Shown here in pieces: positions 50,474 through 59,234 of a stretch of 64,000 nucleotides of DNA. The translations under genes were made by a program, and so were the position numbers. Below the pieces are notes generated by a model. That model was not told the origin of the DNA. It saw nothing but the letters and a program-made list of their open reading frames with translations, and did not search any database. This DNA comes from Agrobacterium larrymoorei (GTDB lineage Bacteria > Pseudomonadota > Alphaproteobacteria > Rhizobiales > Rhizobiaceae). The number at the start of each line of letters is the position of its first letter. The stretch's first letter is position 1. The stretch covers positions 1,862,501-1,926,500 of the forward strand of contig NZ_JAUTBL010000002.1 of assembly GCF_030819275.1 (NCBI RefSeq), given 5' to 3'.

Positions 50474-51109
50474 ATGTCCGCACAAGTCTGGCTGGTGTTC
50501 TGCGCAGCCTGTGCCATTCTTTTTGCGCTGCCATCGCCCATTGCTTTCAAGGTTGCAAACTATGCAGCGGTCCGCGGCAAGCGCACCATGATCGCTTCGG
50601 TGAGCGGCGCGACGCTTGGTGCCATGACGACATTTACGGCGGCGGCTATCGTGATGGCTGGCGCGCCCTTTGTGCCTTCGTCTTTTCTCGACGTCATTCA
50701 ATGGGCCGGCATCGGCTGGCTGATGCTCTTCGGTCTCTGGACGATCGCAACGCCTGCCGCCCGCGAATCCCAAGCGGAAAACGACAATCTGCGCGCCAGA
50801 ACACTCGGTGCCATTTTCGTCGATTGCTTCGTCCTGGCGGCACTGCGCCTCCGCTACTTCGCCTTCTTCATCGCTTTCCTGTCGCTGTTCATCAACCGCT
50901 CGCGTGACGTGGTGGACATGTTGACGCAGATGCAGGCTGCGACCCTCGTCATGTCTCTTATATGCCTGACGTTACAGGCCACGTTTGCACGCTCGACCAT
51001 CGCTATGGTGCGCCGCGCATCGGCGACGAAAAAGGTCAGAAACACCCGCGGAACACGCTTCATTACCGGCCGGGCAGTCTCCGCCGGCTACCGCCGCATC
51101 GCCGCCTGA
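50474..51109 (+). CDS. LysE-like small exporter, divergent
   Basis: A 211-residue membrane protein with about five or six helices, resembling the LysE/RhtB exporters. The N-terminal region FALPSPIAFKVANYAAVRGKR takes the place of the family PGP segment, with PSP instead of PGP, followed by VSGATLGAMTTF. The C-terminal tail is basic and unusual (RNTRGTRFITGRAVSAGYRRIAA). AAGGAGG precedes the ATG at 50474. Substrate unknown; it may be a diverged family member. Confidence 0.72.
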   Translation: MSAQVWLVFCAACAILFALPSPIAFKVANYAAVRGKRTMIASVSGATLGAMTTFTAAAIVMAGAPFVPSSFLDVIQWAGIGWLMLFGLWTIATPAARESQAENDNLRARTLGAIFVDCFVLAALRLRYFAFFIAFLSLFINRSRDVVDMLTQMQAATLVMSLICLTLQATFARSTIAMVRRASATKKVRNTRGTRFITGRAVSAGYRRIAA

Positions 51110-51230
51110 AATACATCTGCCGCCTCCCGTCTTGCCGGAATCCTTACAATCAGTTAATGATCCGCTCATGAGACTGCGTGCTTCGTTTGATACGGGGGCA
51201 TCAACGGGCAGGCAAATTAGAGGCGGCAGC

Positions 51231-52337
51231 ATGATATTTTCTGGCAATTTGCGCCGTAAATCGGCGTCACTTTTGTCGTCCACCATGGGCTTGACGCTGG
51301 CTTTGGCAGGATGCACCAGCGTCGAATATTCAGCAAATTCCGACGTTCATTCCCCCAAGATTGCGGCCGCACCGGTTGCGGCACAGGCGACAGCGGCAGG
51401 CCCAGTGGCCCCCGGCACGCAGGCGACAAACGAGGTCCAGCAGTCCGGCCCCGTAGCAGCGGCAGAGACGAATGCGACGACAGTCGCCTCCCCGGTTCAG
51501 GTCGCATCCAATTCCGCGACAAGCCCTATGCCCTCCACTCCAGCCGTCAAGGGCGGTCGTGTCGCCCTTCCTCCGGCAGCAGAGATTGCAGCCGCAGCCG
51601 CGATTTCGGCGCAGATGCAATCGCCGACAGGCGCTCCGCAAATGGCATCGGCCACAACGGCAGCGACGCTCGGCGCAACACCTGTCGCCGCAACCGCGAT
51701 GACGACCAATCACGCAGCCGGTCTACAGGCCGCGGCAAACACCTCCGCCACCGCTTCCCTGCCGCAGGTCGTGGCTGTCAAGGGCTCCTTCCCTCCTGCC
51801 CCGCCACCACCCGGCACGCCATCGGCAGCGCCAGTGCAGTTGACGGAAGACATGGTGCGCGTGCAGACGATCGTGCCGCTGCCCAAGCCTGATAGCACCG
51901 TCCTCGCCTATGCATCCGCTCCGCAAAATGCGGCATTGGCTGCGATCAGCACCCGCGAAGGTCTCAGCACCGGGCCGCAGCCCGTCGGGCGCGAGAAGCT
52001 CAGCGGCCTGATCTCCAAATACGCGACCATGTATAGCGTCCCGGAAGATCTGGTGCACCGCGTCGTCATGCGCGAAAGCCGCTATAATCCAGGCGCCTAT
52101 AATCGCGGCCACTTTGGTCTGATGCAGATCAAGCATGCCACGGCCCGTTCCATGGGCTTCAATGGCCCTGCCTCCGGCCTGTTCGATGCCGAAACCAATC
52201 TGCGCTACGCCGTCAAATATCTGAGCGGCGCCTGGAAGGTATCCGAAAACGATCGCGATGGCGCCGTTCGCCTTTATGCACGCGGCTATTACTACGATGC
52301 CAAGCGCAAGGGCATGCTCCACGTCCTGCGCCAGTAA
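51231..52337 (+). CDS. Lytic transglycosylase lipoprotein with long Ala/Pro/Thr-rich linker
   Basis: Predicted 368-residue outer-membrane lipoprotein. The signal peptide ends in LALAGC (lipidated Cys about residue 28). A ~210-residue low-complexity Ala/Thr/Pro/Val-rich region follows, then a C-terminal SLT domain (about 240-368). That domain has the catalytic Glu in HRVVMRESRYNPGAYNRG, followed by FGLMQIKHATARSMGF and AETNLRYAVKYLSGA. AGAGG sits 7 bases before the ATG. The linker would let the domain reach the wall from the outer membrane. Confidence 0.87.
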   Translation: MIFSGNLRRKSASLLSSTMGLTLALAGCTSVEYSANSDVHSPKIAAAPVAAQATAAGPVAPGTQATNEVQQSGPVAAAETNATTVASPVQVASNSATSPMPSTPAVKGGRVALPPAAEIAAAAAISAQMQSPTGAPQMASATTAATLGATPVAATAMTTNHAAGLQAAANTSATASLPQVVAVKGSFPPAPPPPGTPSAAPVQLTEDMVRVQTIVPLPKPDSTVLAYASAPQNAALAAISTREGLSTGPQPVGREKLSGLISKYATMYSVPEDLVHRVVMRESRYNPGAYNRGHFGLMQIKHATARSMGFNGPASGLFDAETNLRYAVKYLSGAWKVSENDRDGAVRLYARGYYYDAKRKGMLHVLRQ

Positions 52338-52480
52338 CAGAGCGTTCTAGTCCCTCAACTCTCTATGATCTGACCTGTCCTTGAACAAAGGGCAGTCGAA
52401 CGCCTTTTGGCGCCTGCGGCACTGCTCCGGGCAACGTTTGTATCAACGCGTGCTAACGGAGCGACTGCCTCCCGCTCCTC

Positions 52481-52498
52481 CCGTCATTAAACTGTTGC
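52481..52498 (+). promoter_or_regulatory. Probable Pho box upstream of btaAB
   Basis: CCGTCAT (52481-52487), four bases TAAA, then CTGTTGC (52492-52498). This has the 11-bp repeat spacing of the PhoB site (CTGTCAT-N4-CTGTCAT), with a good first and a partial second half. Another CTGTCAC lies at 52516. BtaAB betaine lipid synthesis is known to be induced by phosphate starvation in rhizobia, so a PhoB site is expected here. Confidence 0.6.
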
Positions 52499-52543
52499 GT
52501 CCTGACGCTACACGCCTGTCACCCGAACGATAGGTGGAATCAT

Positions 52544-53794
52544 ATGACGAGTGCTGCCCCCAAAACCGGCTTCAGCAATAACACCAAGCTCAAAGCTGCG
52601 CTCCTCCAGCACAAGGCGCTTTCGACCAGCGGCCTGTCGGAGCGTCTGTTCGGCATGCTGTTTTCCGGCCTCGTCTATCCACAGATCTGGGAAGACCCCG
52701 ATGTCGACATGCAGGCCATGGAGCTTCGCGAAGGCCACAGCATCGTTACTATCGGCTCAGGGGGCTGCAATGCGCTGGCCTACCTCTCGCAAAGCCCGAA
52801 AAGCATCGATGTGGTCGATCTCAACCCTCACCACATTGCGCTGAACCGGCTGAAGCTCGCAGCCTTCCGCCACCTGCCGAGCCATGGCGATGTCGTGCGC
52901 CAATTCGGCAAGGCCAATATCGGCTCCAACAGCGAAGGCTATGACCGCTTCATCGCCCCGAACCTCGATGCGCAGACACGCGCCTACTGGTCGAAGCGCA
53001 CGATTGCAGGACGCCGTCGCATCTCCGTTTTCGATCGCAACATCTACCGTACCGGACTGCTTGGCCGCTTCATCGGCGCCGGACACCTCCTGGCGCGCTT
53101 GCACGGCGTCAAGCTTCAGGACATCGCCAAGACGCATTCGATAGAAGAGCAGCGCCAGTTCTTCGATGAAAAGGTGGCACCTCTCTTCGACAAGCCGATG
53201 ATCCGCTGGCTGACCAAGCGCAAGAGTTCGCTCTTCGGCCTCGGCATCCCGCCGCGCCAATATGACGAACTCGCCAGCCTCTCGGACGGCAACACCATCG
53301 CGCCCGTTTTGCGCAGGCGCCTGGAAAAGCTCGCCTGCGACTTCTCCCTGAAAGACAACTACTTTGCCTGGCAGGCTTTTGCCCGCCGTTATCCCGAGCC
53401 CGGCGAAGGCACGCTACCGGATTATTTGAAGCCCGAATATTACGACGCCATCCGAAAGAATGCCGATCGCGTCACCGTCCATCATGCCACCTTCACCGAA
53501 CTTCTGGCCTCCAAGCCCGCCTCGTCGGTGGATCGCTATGTGCTGCTCGACGCGCAGGACTGGATGAGCGACGTGCAGATCAATGAGTTGTGGGCGCAGA
53601 TCAGCCGCACTGCGGCACCCGATGCCCGCGTGATCTTCCGCACGGCCGCAGAAAAGAGTGTGATCGAGGGCCGGATCTCGCCCGACATTCGCGCCCAGTG
53701 GTCCTATCTCGAGAACCGCTCGCTGCAACTCAACGCAAAGGATCGCTCCGCCATCTATGGCGGCTTCCACATCTATCAGAGGGCATCGGCATGA
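52544..53794 (+). CDS. btaA: S-adenosylmethionine:diacylglycerol 3-amino-3-carboxypropyl transferase
   Basis: First enzyme of the phosphorus-free betaine lipid DGTS: moves the aminocarboxypropyl group of SAM onto diacylglycerol. The 416-residue protein is a DUF3419/BtaA family member, with LVYPQIWEDPDVDMQAMEL, a SAM-binding stretch IVTIGSGGCNALAYLS and VVDLNPHHIALNRLK, and VLLDAQDWMSD near the C-terminus. Overlaps btaB by 4 bp. A probable Pho box 46 bp upstream fits induction by phosphate limitation. Confidence 0.93.
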   Translation: MTSAAPKTGFSNNTKLKAALLQHKALSTSGLSERLFGMLFSGLVYPQIWEDPDVDMQAMELREGHSIVTIGSGGCNALAYLSQSPKSIDVVDLNPHHIALNRLKLAAFRHLPSHGDVVRQFGKANIGSNSEGYDRFIAPNLDAQTRAYWSKRTIAGRRRISVFDRNIYRTGLLGRFIGAGHLLARLHGVKLQDIAKTHSIEEQRQFFDEKVAPLFDKPMIRWLTKRKSSLFGLGIPPRQYDELASLSDGNTIAPVLRRRLEKLACDFSLKDNYFAWQAFARRYPEPGEGTLPDYLKPEYYDAIRKNADRVTVHHATFTELLASKPASSVDRYVLLDAQDWMSDVQINELWAQISRTAAPDARVIFRTAAEKSVIEGRISPDIRAQWSYLENRSLQLNAKDRSAIYGGFHIYQRASA

Positions 53795-54468
53795 AGAGCA
53801 TCGGAGACAGTGTGGGCCTTGCAAACGCCCAGCATGCCACCCTGATGGACAGAATGTACCGTCATCAGCGGCACATCTATGACATCACCCGCAAATACTA
53901 TCTGCTCGGTCGTGACCGCACGATCGAACGTCTGGATATTCCCCATGGCGGTAGCCTTCTCGAAGTCGGTTGCGGCACAGGCCGCAATCTTCTGCTCGCA
54001 GCCCGTCATTTTCCGCTCGCCAAGCTCTACGGTCTCGATATCTCCGCCGAGATGCTGACCACGGCAGCGGAGAACTTTGCGGGCAAGAAGGCACGTCCAA
54101 CGCTGCGCGTTTCCGACGCCACCACCTTCAGGCTCAGCGAGTTTGGACGCAGCGAGGGGTTCGATCGCATCATGATCTCCTATGCGATCTCGATGATTCC
54201 CGAATGGGAAAAGGCAGTGGAACGCGCCCTCCTGTCGCTGGCACCCGGCGGATCGCTGCACATCGTCGATTTCGGCCAGCAGGAACACCTGCCCGTCTGG
54301 TTCCGCAGCCTGCTACAGGCGTGGCTGACGAAGTTCCACGTCACGCCACGCGCAAACCTGCGCTACGTTTTGGAGACGCTTGCCGGAAGCCATAATGCAT
54401 CGCTGGAATTTGAACCGATCGCCCGCGGTTACGCCTGGCGCGCAGTGCTGACCATGCCGAAGAGTTGA
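53791..54468 (+). CDS. btaB: Diacylglyceryl-homoserine N-methyltransferase
   Basis: Second enzyme of DGTS synthesis: methylates the homoserine nitrogen three times using SAM. The 225-residue class I methyltransferase begins with the family segment MDRMYRHQRHIYDITRKYYL, then the SAM motif LLEVGCGTGRNLLLAA, GLDISAEMLTTA and LHIVDFGQQEHLP. The start ATG lies in the btaA stop (ATGA), so the two are translationally coupled and work in sequence at the membrane. Confidence 0.93.
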   Translation: MKSIGDSVGLANAQHATLMDRMYRHQRHIYDITRKYYLLGRDRTIERLDIPHGGSLLEVGCGTGRNLLLAARHFPLAKLYGLDISAEMLTTAAENFAGKKARPTLRVSDATTFRLSEFGRSEGFDRIMISYAISMIPEWEKAVERALLSLAPGGSLHIVDFGQQEHLPVWFRSLLQAWLTKFHVTPRANLRYVLETLAGSHNASLEFEPIARGYAWRAVLTMPKS

Positions 54469-54623
54469 GAGAGCCATCCCGCCGCCTGGGAATGAATTCT
54501 CCTCCTTCCTCTTGTCATAACCGCTTGTTTACCCTGTTATGGTAAATGCGGATTAACGATATGCCGCGTCGGCCAAAGAGCAGGCGCGCGCAATCGGCGG
54601 CAACTCATTCAACTGGGAACATC

Positions 54624-55415
54624 ATGCGGCGGCTCATTCCGGCTCTTCTTGGCACCTTGCTGGTCCTCAGTGGCTGCACCTCGACCAGTTACGATTTCCT
54701 GGAGACCGCCTCGGTCGCACGACCGAAGTTCAAGGATAACGATCCGCACGATTTCGGCCGCGATTCACCACACAGGCACGAAGTCCACGGCATCGACGTT
54801 TCCAAGTGGAATGGCGAGATCGAGTGGGCGACCGTGCGCAAGTCCGGCATATCCTTCGCCTTCATCAAGGCCACCGAAGGCACCGATCGCCTCGATTCCC
54901 GTTTCGATGAATACTGGCGCGGCGCGGCCGCCGCCGGCGTGCCGCACGCGCCTTACCACTTCTATTACTTCTGCGCGCCAGCCGATGCGCAGGCCGACTG
55001 GTTCATCCGCAACGTTCCGAAGGAATCGATGAAGCTGCCGCCGGTTCTCGATGTGGAGTGGAACCCCGCCTCCCCGACGTGCAAGACGCGCCCATCGCCC
55101 GATGTGGTCCGCTCCGAAATCCAGCGCTTCCTCACCCGCATCGAAAACTATTACGGCATGCGCCCGATCATCTATACCAGCGTGGATTTCCACCGGGACA
55201 ATCTGGTCGGCCAGTTCAAGAACTATCACTTCTGGGTTCGCTCGGTCGCGGCTCATCCATCGGAAATTTATCCGCAGCGCCAATGGGCCTTCTGGCAATA
55301 TACCGGCACCGGCATCATCCCCGGCATCAGCACACCCACCGATATCAATGTCTTCTCTGGAAGCGAGAAGAACTGGCGCACATGGGTCGCGTCTGCCTCC
55401 AACGCCCGCAGTTGA
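54624..55415 (+). CDS. GH25 muramidase lipoprotein
   Basis: A 263-residue lipoprotein with a lysozyme domain of glycoside hydrolase family 25. The signal MRRLIPALLGTLLVLSGC gives a lipidated Cys near residue 18. GH25 motifs are GIDVSKWNGEIEWATV, FAFIKATEGTD, the catalytic DVEW in PPVLDVEWNPAS, PIIYTS and WAFWQYTGTGIIPG near the end. The Asp/Glu catalytic pair is intact. An upstream in-frame start at 54546 adds a basic leader and is less likely. It stands alone, near other wall hydrolases. Confidence 0.9.
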   Translation: MRRLIPALLGTLLVLSGCTSTSYDFLETASVARPKFKDNDPHDFGRDSPHRHEVHGIDVSKWNGEIEWATVRKSGISFAFIKATEGTDRLDSRFDEYWRGAAAAGVPHAPYHFYYFCAPADAQADWFIRNVPKESMKLPPVLDVEWNPASPTCKTRPSPDVVRSEIQRFLTRIENYYGMRPIIYTSVDFHRDNLVGQFKNYHFWVRSVAAHPSEIYPQRQWAFWQYTGTGIIPGISTPTDINVFSGSEKNWRTWVASASNARS

Positions 55416-55652
55416 CGACAGCGAAAACGCCAGGTCGTCTTAGGTAGCAGGCGCAGTTGTCACAAAAACGTATACCACTTCTGCGCGACCTGCTTTGGAC
55501 TTGCTTTTTGAGCCAAGACAGGCAGATGTGCGACGAAATAATCGCAAAGGTGAGGAAACAAAACCTCGGCGATTATCTTTCACGATCCTGCCCATGCTTC
55601 CGCCACAAAGGGAAGGAAACCAGTGGGCCAATCGCACATTTGAGGAATTCTG

Positions 55653-56879
55653 ATGTTCAGCTTCTCGCAACGCAGCCTGGTTCTTGCTGCCACTCTCTTT
55701 GCCTTGTCCTGCGGATCCGCACTGGCCGTTACCCCAACCGTCTCTCCCGATGATCCGAAGCAGGTTCCCTGCGGTGGCGATCTTTCGACCTTCCTCAAGG
55801 GCGTAAAGGATGAAGCTGTTGCCAAGGGTGTATCGGCAGAGGCTGTCGATAAGGCGCTCGCCGGTGCCCAGATCGACCAGAAGGTTCTGTCTCGCGATCG
55901 CGCCCAGGGCGTCTTCCGCCAGACCTTCCTCGAATTCTCGCAGCGCACCGTCAGCCAGGGCCGTCTGGATATGGGCCGCAAGAAGCTTCAGGAATATTCC
56001 TCAACCTTCAAACGCGCCGAAGACGAGTTCGGTGTGCCCGCTGGCGTCATCGCCGCTTTCTGGGCCATGGAAACCGATTTCGGCGCCGTACAGGGCGATT
56101 TCAACACCCGCAATGCGCTGGTCACGCTGTCGCATGATTGCCGCCGTCCGGAGCTCTTCCGTCCACAGCTGATCGCACTCACCGAAATGGTCCAGCATGG
56201 CGACCTTGATCCTGCGACAAACACCGGCGCATGGGCCGGCGAAATCGGCCAGGTGCAGATGCTGCCGAAGGACATCATCGCTTTCGGCGTCGATGGTGAT
56301 GGCGATGGCCACGTCAACGTCAAGGGTAGCGCACCGGACGCGATTCTGACGGCTGCGAAGTTCATCCAGCATCTCGGCTTCAAGAAAGGCGAGCCCTGGA
56401 TCCAGGAAGTTGCGGTGCCTGAAAACCTGCCATGGGAGAAATCCGGCCTCGGCGGCACCATGACCGCTGGTGACTGGTTCAATCTCGGTGTCACCCCGCG
56501 CGATGGCGACAAGAAGTTTGCCAATCTCCAGGCAGCGCTCATCATGCCGCAGGGCCGCAAGGGACCGACCTTCCTCACCTACCCGAACTTCAACATCTAT
56601 CTCGAGTGGAACCAGTCCTTCATCTACACGACTTCCGCCGCCTATTTCGCGACGCGACTGATGGGCGCTCCGGTCTATAACAAGGGCAACCCCGACCCCG
56701 GCCTCAATGATGCCGAGATGAAGGAACTGCAGACGAAGCTCGATGCCAAGACGCATGATGTCGGCAAGATCGACGGCATTCTCGGCTCCGGTACGCGCAT
56801 CGCCGTTCAGCGCGAACAGCAGCGTCTGGGCCTTCCAGCCGATGGCTGGCCGACCCGCGAGCTCCTCGACAAGCTTTGA
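55653..56879 (+). CDS. MltB-family lytic murein transglycosylase
   Basis: A 408-residue secreted transglycosylase. A signal peptide (about residues 1-25, ending GSALAV) precedes the SLT_2/MltB domain, with EFGVPAGVIAAFWAMETDFGA (catalytic Glu), GEIGQVQMLPKDIIAFGVDG and TAAKFIQHLGFKKGEPW. A C-terminal peptidoglycan-binding domain (about 345-408) is seen in DVGKIDGILGSGTRIAVQ. GAGGA precedes the ATG. No lipobox, so it is periplasmic rather than a lipoprotein. Confidence 0.92.
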   Translation: MFSFSQRSLVLAATLFALSCGSALAVTPTVSPDDPKQVPCGGDLSTFLKGVKDEAVAKGVSAEAVDKALAGAQIDQKVLSRDRAQGVFRQTFLEFSQRTVSQGRLDMGRKKLQEYSSTFKRAEDEFGVPAGVIAAFWAMETDFGAVQGDFNTRNALVTLSHDCRRPELFRPQLIALTEMVQHGDLDPATNTGAWAGEIGQVQMLPKDIIAFGVDGDGDGHVNVKGSAPDAILTAAKFIQHLGFKKGEPWIQEVAVPENLPWEKSGLGGTMTAGDWFNLGVTPRDGDKKFANLQAALIMPQGRKGPTFLTYPNFNIYLEWNQSFIYTTSAAYFATRLMGAPVYNKGNPDPGLNDAEMKELQTKLDAKTHDVGKIDGILGSGTRIAVQREQQRLGLPADGWPTRELLDKL

Positions 56880-57112
56880 TGATCTGAGACGATCGGATCT
56901 GGTGAGAATGGCTGGGGAAAACCCCGGCCATTTACTTTTTTACGACCGGAATAACGAAATCTTCACCCTGTAATATAAGTTGTTTTTCAATGGATTGCTG
57001 CCGCAATTTCACCCAGAAGCAGCATGTTTGGTGTGCAGCGCATCATAAAAACCGCTTTTCAAAAGACACAAAAGGGTCATAATGCTTACTGTCAACGAAC
57101 AGGAGGCAGAGC

Positions 57113-57190
57113 ATGGGACTTACAAATTCTCTTAATGCCTTGGCAGTCGGCGTGGCGTTTGCGTTTGTCGGAGTGATGCTTTTCATCTGA
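57113..57190 (+). CDS. 25-residue membrane peptide
   Basis: A very short gene encoding MGLTNSLNALAVGVAFAFVG followed by VMLFI. Almost the whole peptide is one hydrophobic helix. Support comes from an AGGAGG ribosome binding site 6 bases before the ATG, a clean stop, and a strong terminator 53 bp downstream in an otherwise empty region, so it looks like a complete small transcription unit. I do not know a family or function; it could be a subunit or regulator of a membrane complex. Confidence 0.6.
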   Translation: MGLTNSLNALAVGVAFAFVGVMLFI

Positions 57191-57243
57191 CAAAGCGTTG
57201 GGGTTTAGGACGCCCGGTCGCAAGTTGATCCTCATAAGCCATT

Positions 57244-57280
57244 AAAAAAGCGCAGGTTTTTCTACCTGCGCTTTTTTTAT
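57244..57280. terminator. Bidirectional intrinsic terminator
   Basis: AAAAAAGCGCAGGT (57244-57257) pairs with ACCTGCGCTTTTTT (57264-57277), with T runs on both strands. It ends the short peptide gene from the left and the metF operon from the right. Confidence 0.9.
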
Positions 57281-57301
57281 ATCGAAGTTGCCGCGGCTCG
57301 G

Positions 57302-58198
57302 TCAGGCGGCGGATTTGCGTGCCGGGCGAAAGCCGACATTCTCAAGAACCGCATTCACAAGCGGTGCGCGGTTCATCGTGTAGAGATGGAATTCGTTAAC
57401 GCCGCGACGCTGCAGGTCGAAGATCTGCTCGGCAGCCACATCGGCGGCAACCTTGGCACGACCGGCCGGATCGTCGTCATAACCGGCAAAGCGCTCATCG
57501 AGAAAGGCTGGAATGCTGGTGCCGCAGCGACCGGCAAAACGCTTCAACTGCGTGAGGTTCTGGATTGGCATGATACCCGGCACGACCGGTATCTTGATAC
57601 CAGCCCTGGTAACGCGCTCCATGTAACGCTCGAAGATGTCATTGTCGAAGAAGAATTGTGTCAGCGCCCGCGTTGCGCCGTTATCCGCCTTGAGCTTCAG
57701 CATCTCGATATCGACGGCATTGCTTTCGCTCTCGGGATGCTTCTCGGGATAAGAGGACACCGAAATTTCGAAGTCTCCCAGCTCCTTGAGCCCGCGGACC
57801 AGGGCAGCGGCATTTTCGTAACCTTCCGGATGCGGCTTATAAGCCGTACCGATCCCCGTGGCAGGATCACCGCGAAGTGCAACGAAATGCGTAACACCGA
57901 CATTGCGCAACTCTTCCACGACCTCGTGGGTCTCGCGCTTGCTGGCATCGACGCAGGTCAGGTGCGATGCCGTCGACAAGCCTGCAACGGAGATCATCCG
58001 CCGAACCGCTTCCAGCGTCGGCGCCTTGGTGGTGCCCCCTGCCCCATAGGTCACGGATACGAAATCCGGGTTCCAGCGAGACAGTTCTTCCACTGTCTCC
58101 CAAAGCTGCACATCCATATCGGGGCTCTTTGGCGGGAAGAACTCGAAGGAGAGCTTGAAGTCGCTGGAGGGGTTGCGGTCGATCTCTGTCTTGGTCAT
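57302..58198 (-). CDS. metF: Methylenetetrahydrofolate reductase
   Basis: Flavoenzyme reducing 5,10-methylene-THF to 5-methyl-THF, the methyl donor for methionine synthesis. The 298-residue single-domain protein has LSFEFFPPKSPDMD with the active-site Glu, SVTYGAGGTTK, VTHFVALRGDPATG and TRALTQFFFDNDIF. The ATG at 58198 follows GGGAGGG. It begins directly after the stop of an upstream ArsR-methyltransferase gene, so the two form an operon ending at the bidirectional terminator. Confidence 0.95.
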   Translation of the reverse strand: MTKTEIDRNPSSDFKLSFEFFPPKSPDMDVQLWETVEELSRWNPDFVSVTYGAGGTTKAPTLEAVRRMISVAGLSTASHLTCVDASKRETHEVVEELRNVGVTHFVALRGDPATGIGTAYKPHPEGYENAAALVRGLKELGDFEISVSSYPEKHPESESNAVDIEMLKLKADNGATRALTQFFFDNDIFERYMERVTRAGIKIPVVPGIMPIQNLTQLKRFAGRCGTSIPAFLDERFAGYDDDPAGRAKVAADVAAEQIFDLQRRGVNEFHLYTMNRAPLVNAVLENVGFRPARKSAA

Positions 58199-58199
58199 G

Positions 58200-59231
58200 T
58201 CATGCCCTCCCGGCGGAAACGAATTGGGGCTCTGCCGATTGATCCCCGGCAATCAGCAGACGCGGGTCGCGTGCAACCCAGATGGTGACGTCGAGCGACT
58301 GGGCGGACGCCTTGCCGGAATGCAAGTCCATCGACTTTTCCGGCGTGAGCCCGGCCTTCTTCAGCCACTCTTCCATGGTCTGGTTCGAGAAGCCCAGGCG
58401 GACATGGGCATGCTCTTCACGCAGATATTCCAGCGAATGCGGCGCCAGATCGATGATCACCAAACGGCCATTGGGGCGCAGCATACGCGCCGCCTCGGCG
58501 ATTGCCATTTCCGGATGATCGAGAAAGTGCAGGACCTGGTGGACGACGACCAGATCGAAATCCTGGCCTTCCAGCGGCAGGTTGAGAATATCGCCGTGAC
58601 GCACGGACGCATGCGCCACACCCGCCTTATCCAGATTGGAGCGCGCCACAGCCAGCATGTCGCGGCTGGCATCGATGCCGATGGCGCGACGATAGATGCC
58701 ACTCAGCAATTGCAGGATCCGGCCCGTCCCCGTTCCCAGATCGAGCATCGAATCCACCGGTGTGGTGCCGATGAGCTTCAAAAGTGCCGCGTCGACCGCC
58801 TCATCGCTGACATGCAGGCGGCGAAGCTCGTCCCAGGCAGAGGCGTTGCGGCTGAAATATTCCTGCGCGCGCGTCGCCCGCACACGCTTGACGGCTGCAA
58901 GTCGCTCATTATCACGCGACAAAACGGCATCTGCGGAAGAAGCAAGCGATAGCAGCTGCTTGACCAGTTCGGCAGACTTGCCATCCTGCTTCAGGCGAAA
59001 GTAAGCCCAGGCACCTTCCTGATAGCGGTCGATCAGATCTTCTTCCGCCAGAAGCTTGAGGTGACGAGAGATGCGCGGCTGCGACTGCCCGAGAATTTCG
59101 GTGAGGTCGGTGACCGTTAAATCTCCCGCAGACAGCAGTGCCAGCAAGCGAAACCGCGTCGGCTCCCCCGCTGCCTTCAACAGATCCACCAGATTATCCA
59201 GTCCAAGCGCCAAAGCCGCCACCTCATCCAA
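58200..59231 (-). CDS. ArsR-type regulator fused to a SAM-dependent methyltransferase domain
   Basis: A 343-residue two-domain protein. Residues about 10-95 are an ArsR winged helix (VDLLKAAGEPTRFRLLALLS, then LTEILGQSQPRISRHLKLL). Residues about 145-320 are a class I methyltransferase fold (SMLDLGTGTGRILQLL, AIGIDASRDMLAVARSNL, LVVVHQVLHFLDHPE). The pairing with metF suggests it senses SAM or S-adenosylhomocysteine through the fused domain and controls methionine-cycle genes; this is inference. The start is uncertain: the first in-frame candidate is TTG at 59231, with a palindrome directly upstream. Confidence 0.88.
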   Translation of the reverse strand: MDEVAALALGLDNLVDLLKAAGEPTRFRLLALLSAGDLTVTDLTEILGQSQPRISRHLKLLAEEDLIDRYQEGAWAYFRLKQDGKSAELVKQLLSLASSADAVLSRDNERLAAVKRVRATRAQEYFSRNASAWDELRRLHVSDEAVDAALLKLIGTTPVDSMLDLGTGTGRILQLLSGIYRRAIGIDASRDMLAVARSNLDKAGVAHASVRHGDILNLPLEGQDFDLVVVHQVLHFLDHPEMAIAEAARMLRPNGRLVIIDLAPHSLEYLREEHAHVRLGFSNQTMEEWLKKAGLTPEKSMDLHSGKASAQSLDVTIWVARDPRLLIAGDQSAEPQFVSAGRA

Positions 59232-59234
59232 TCA

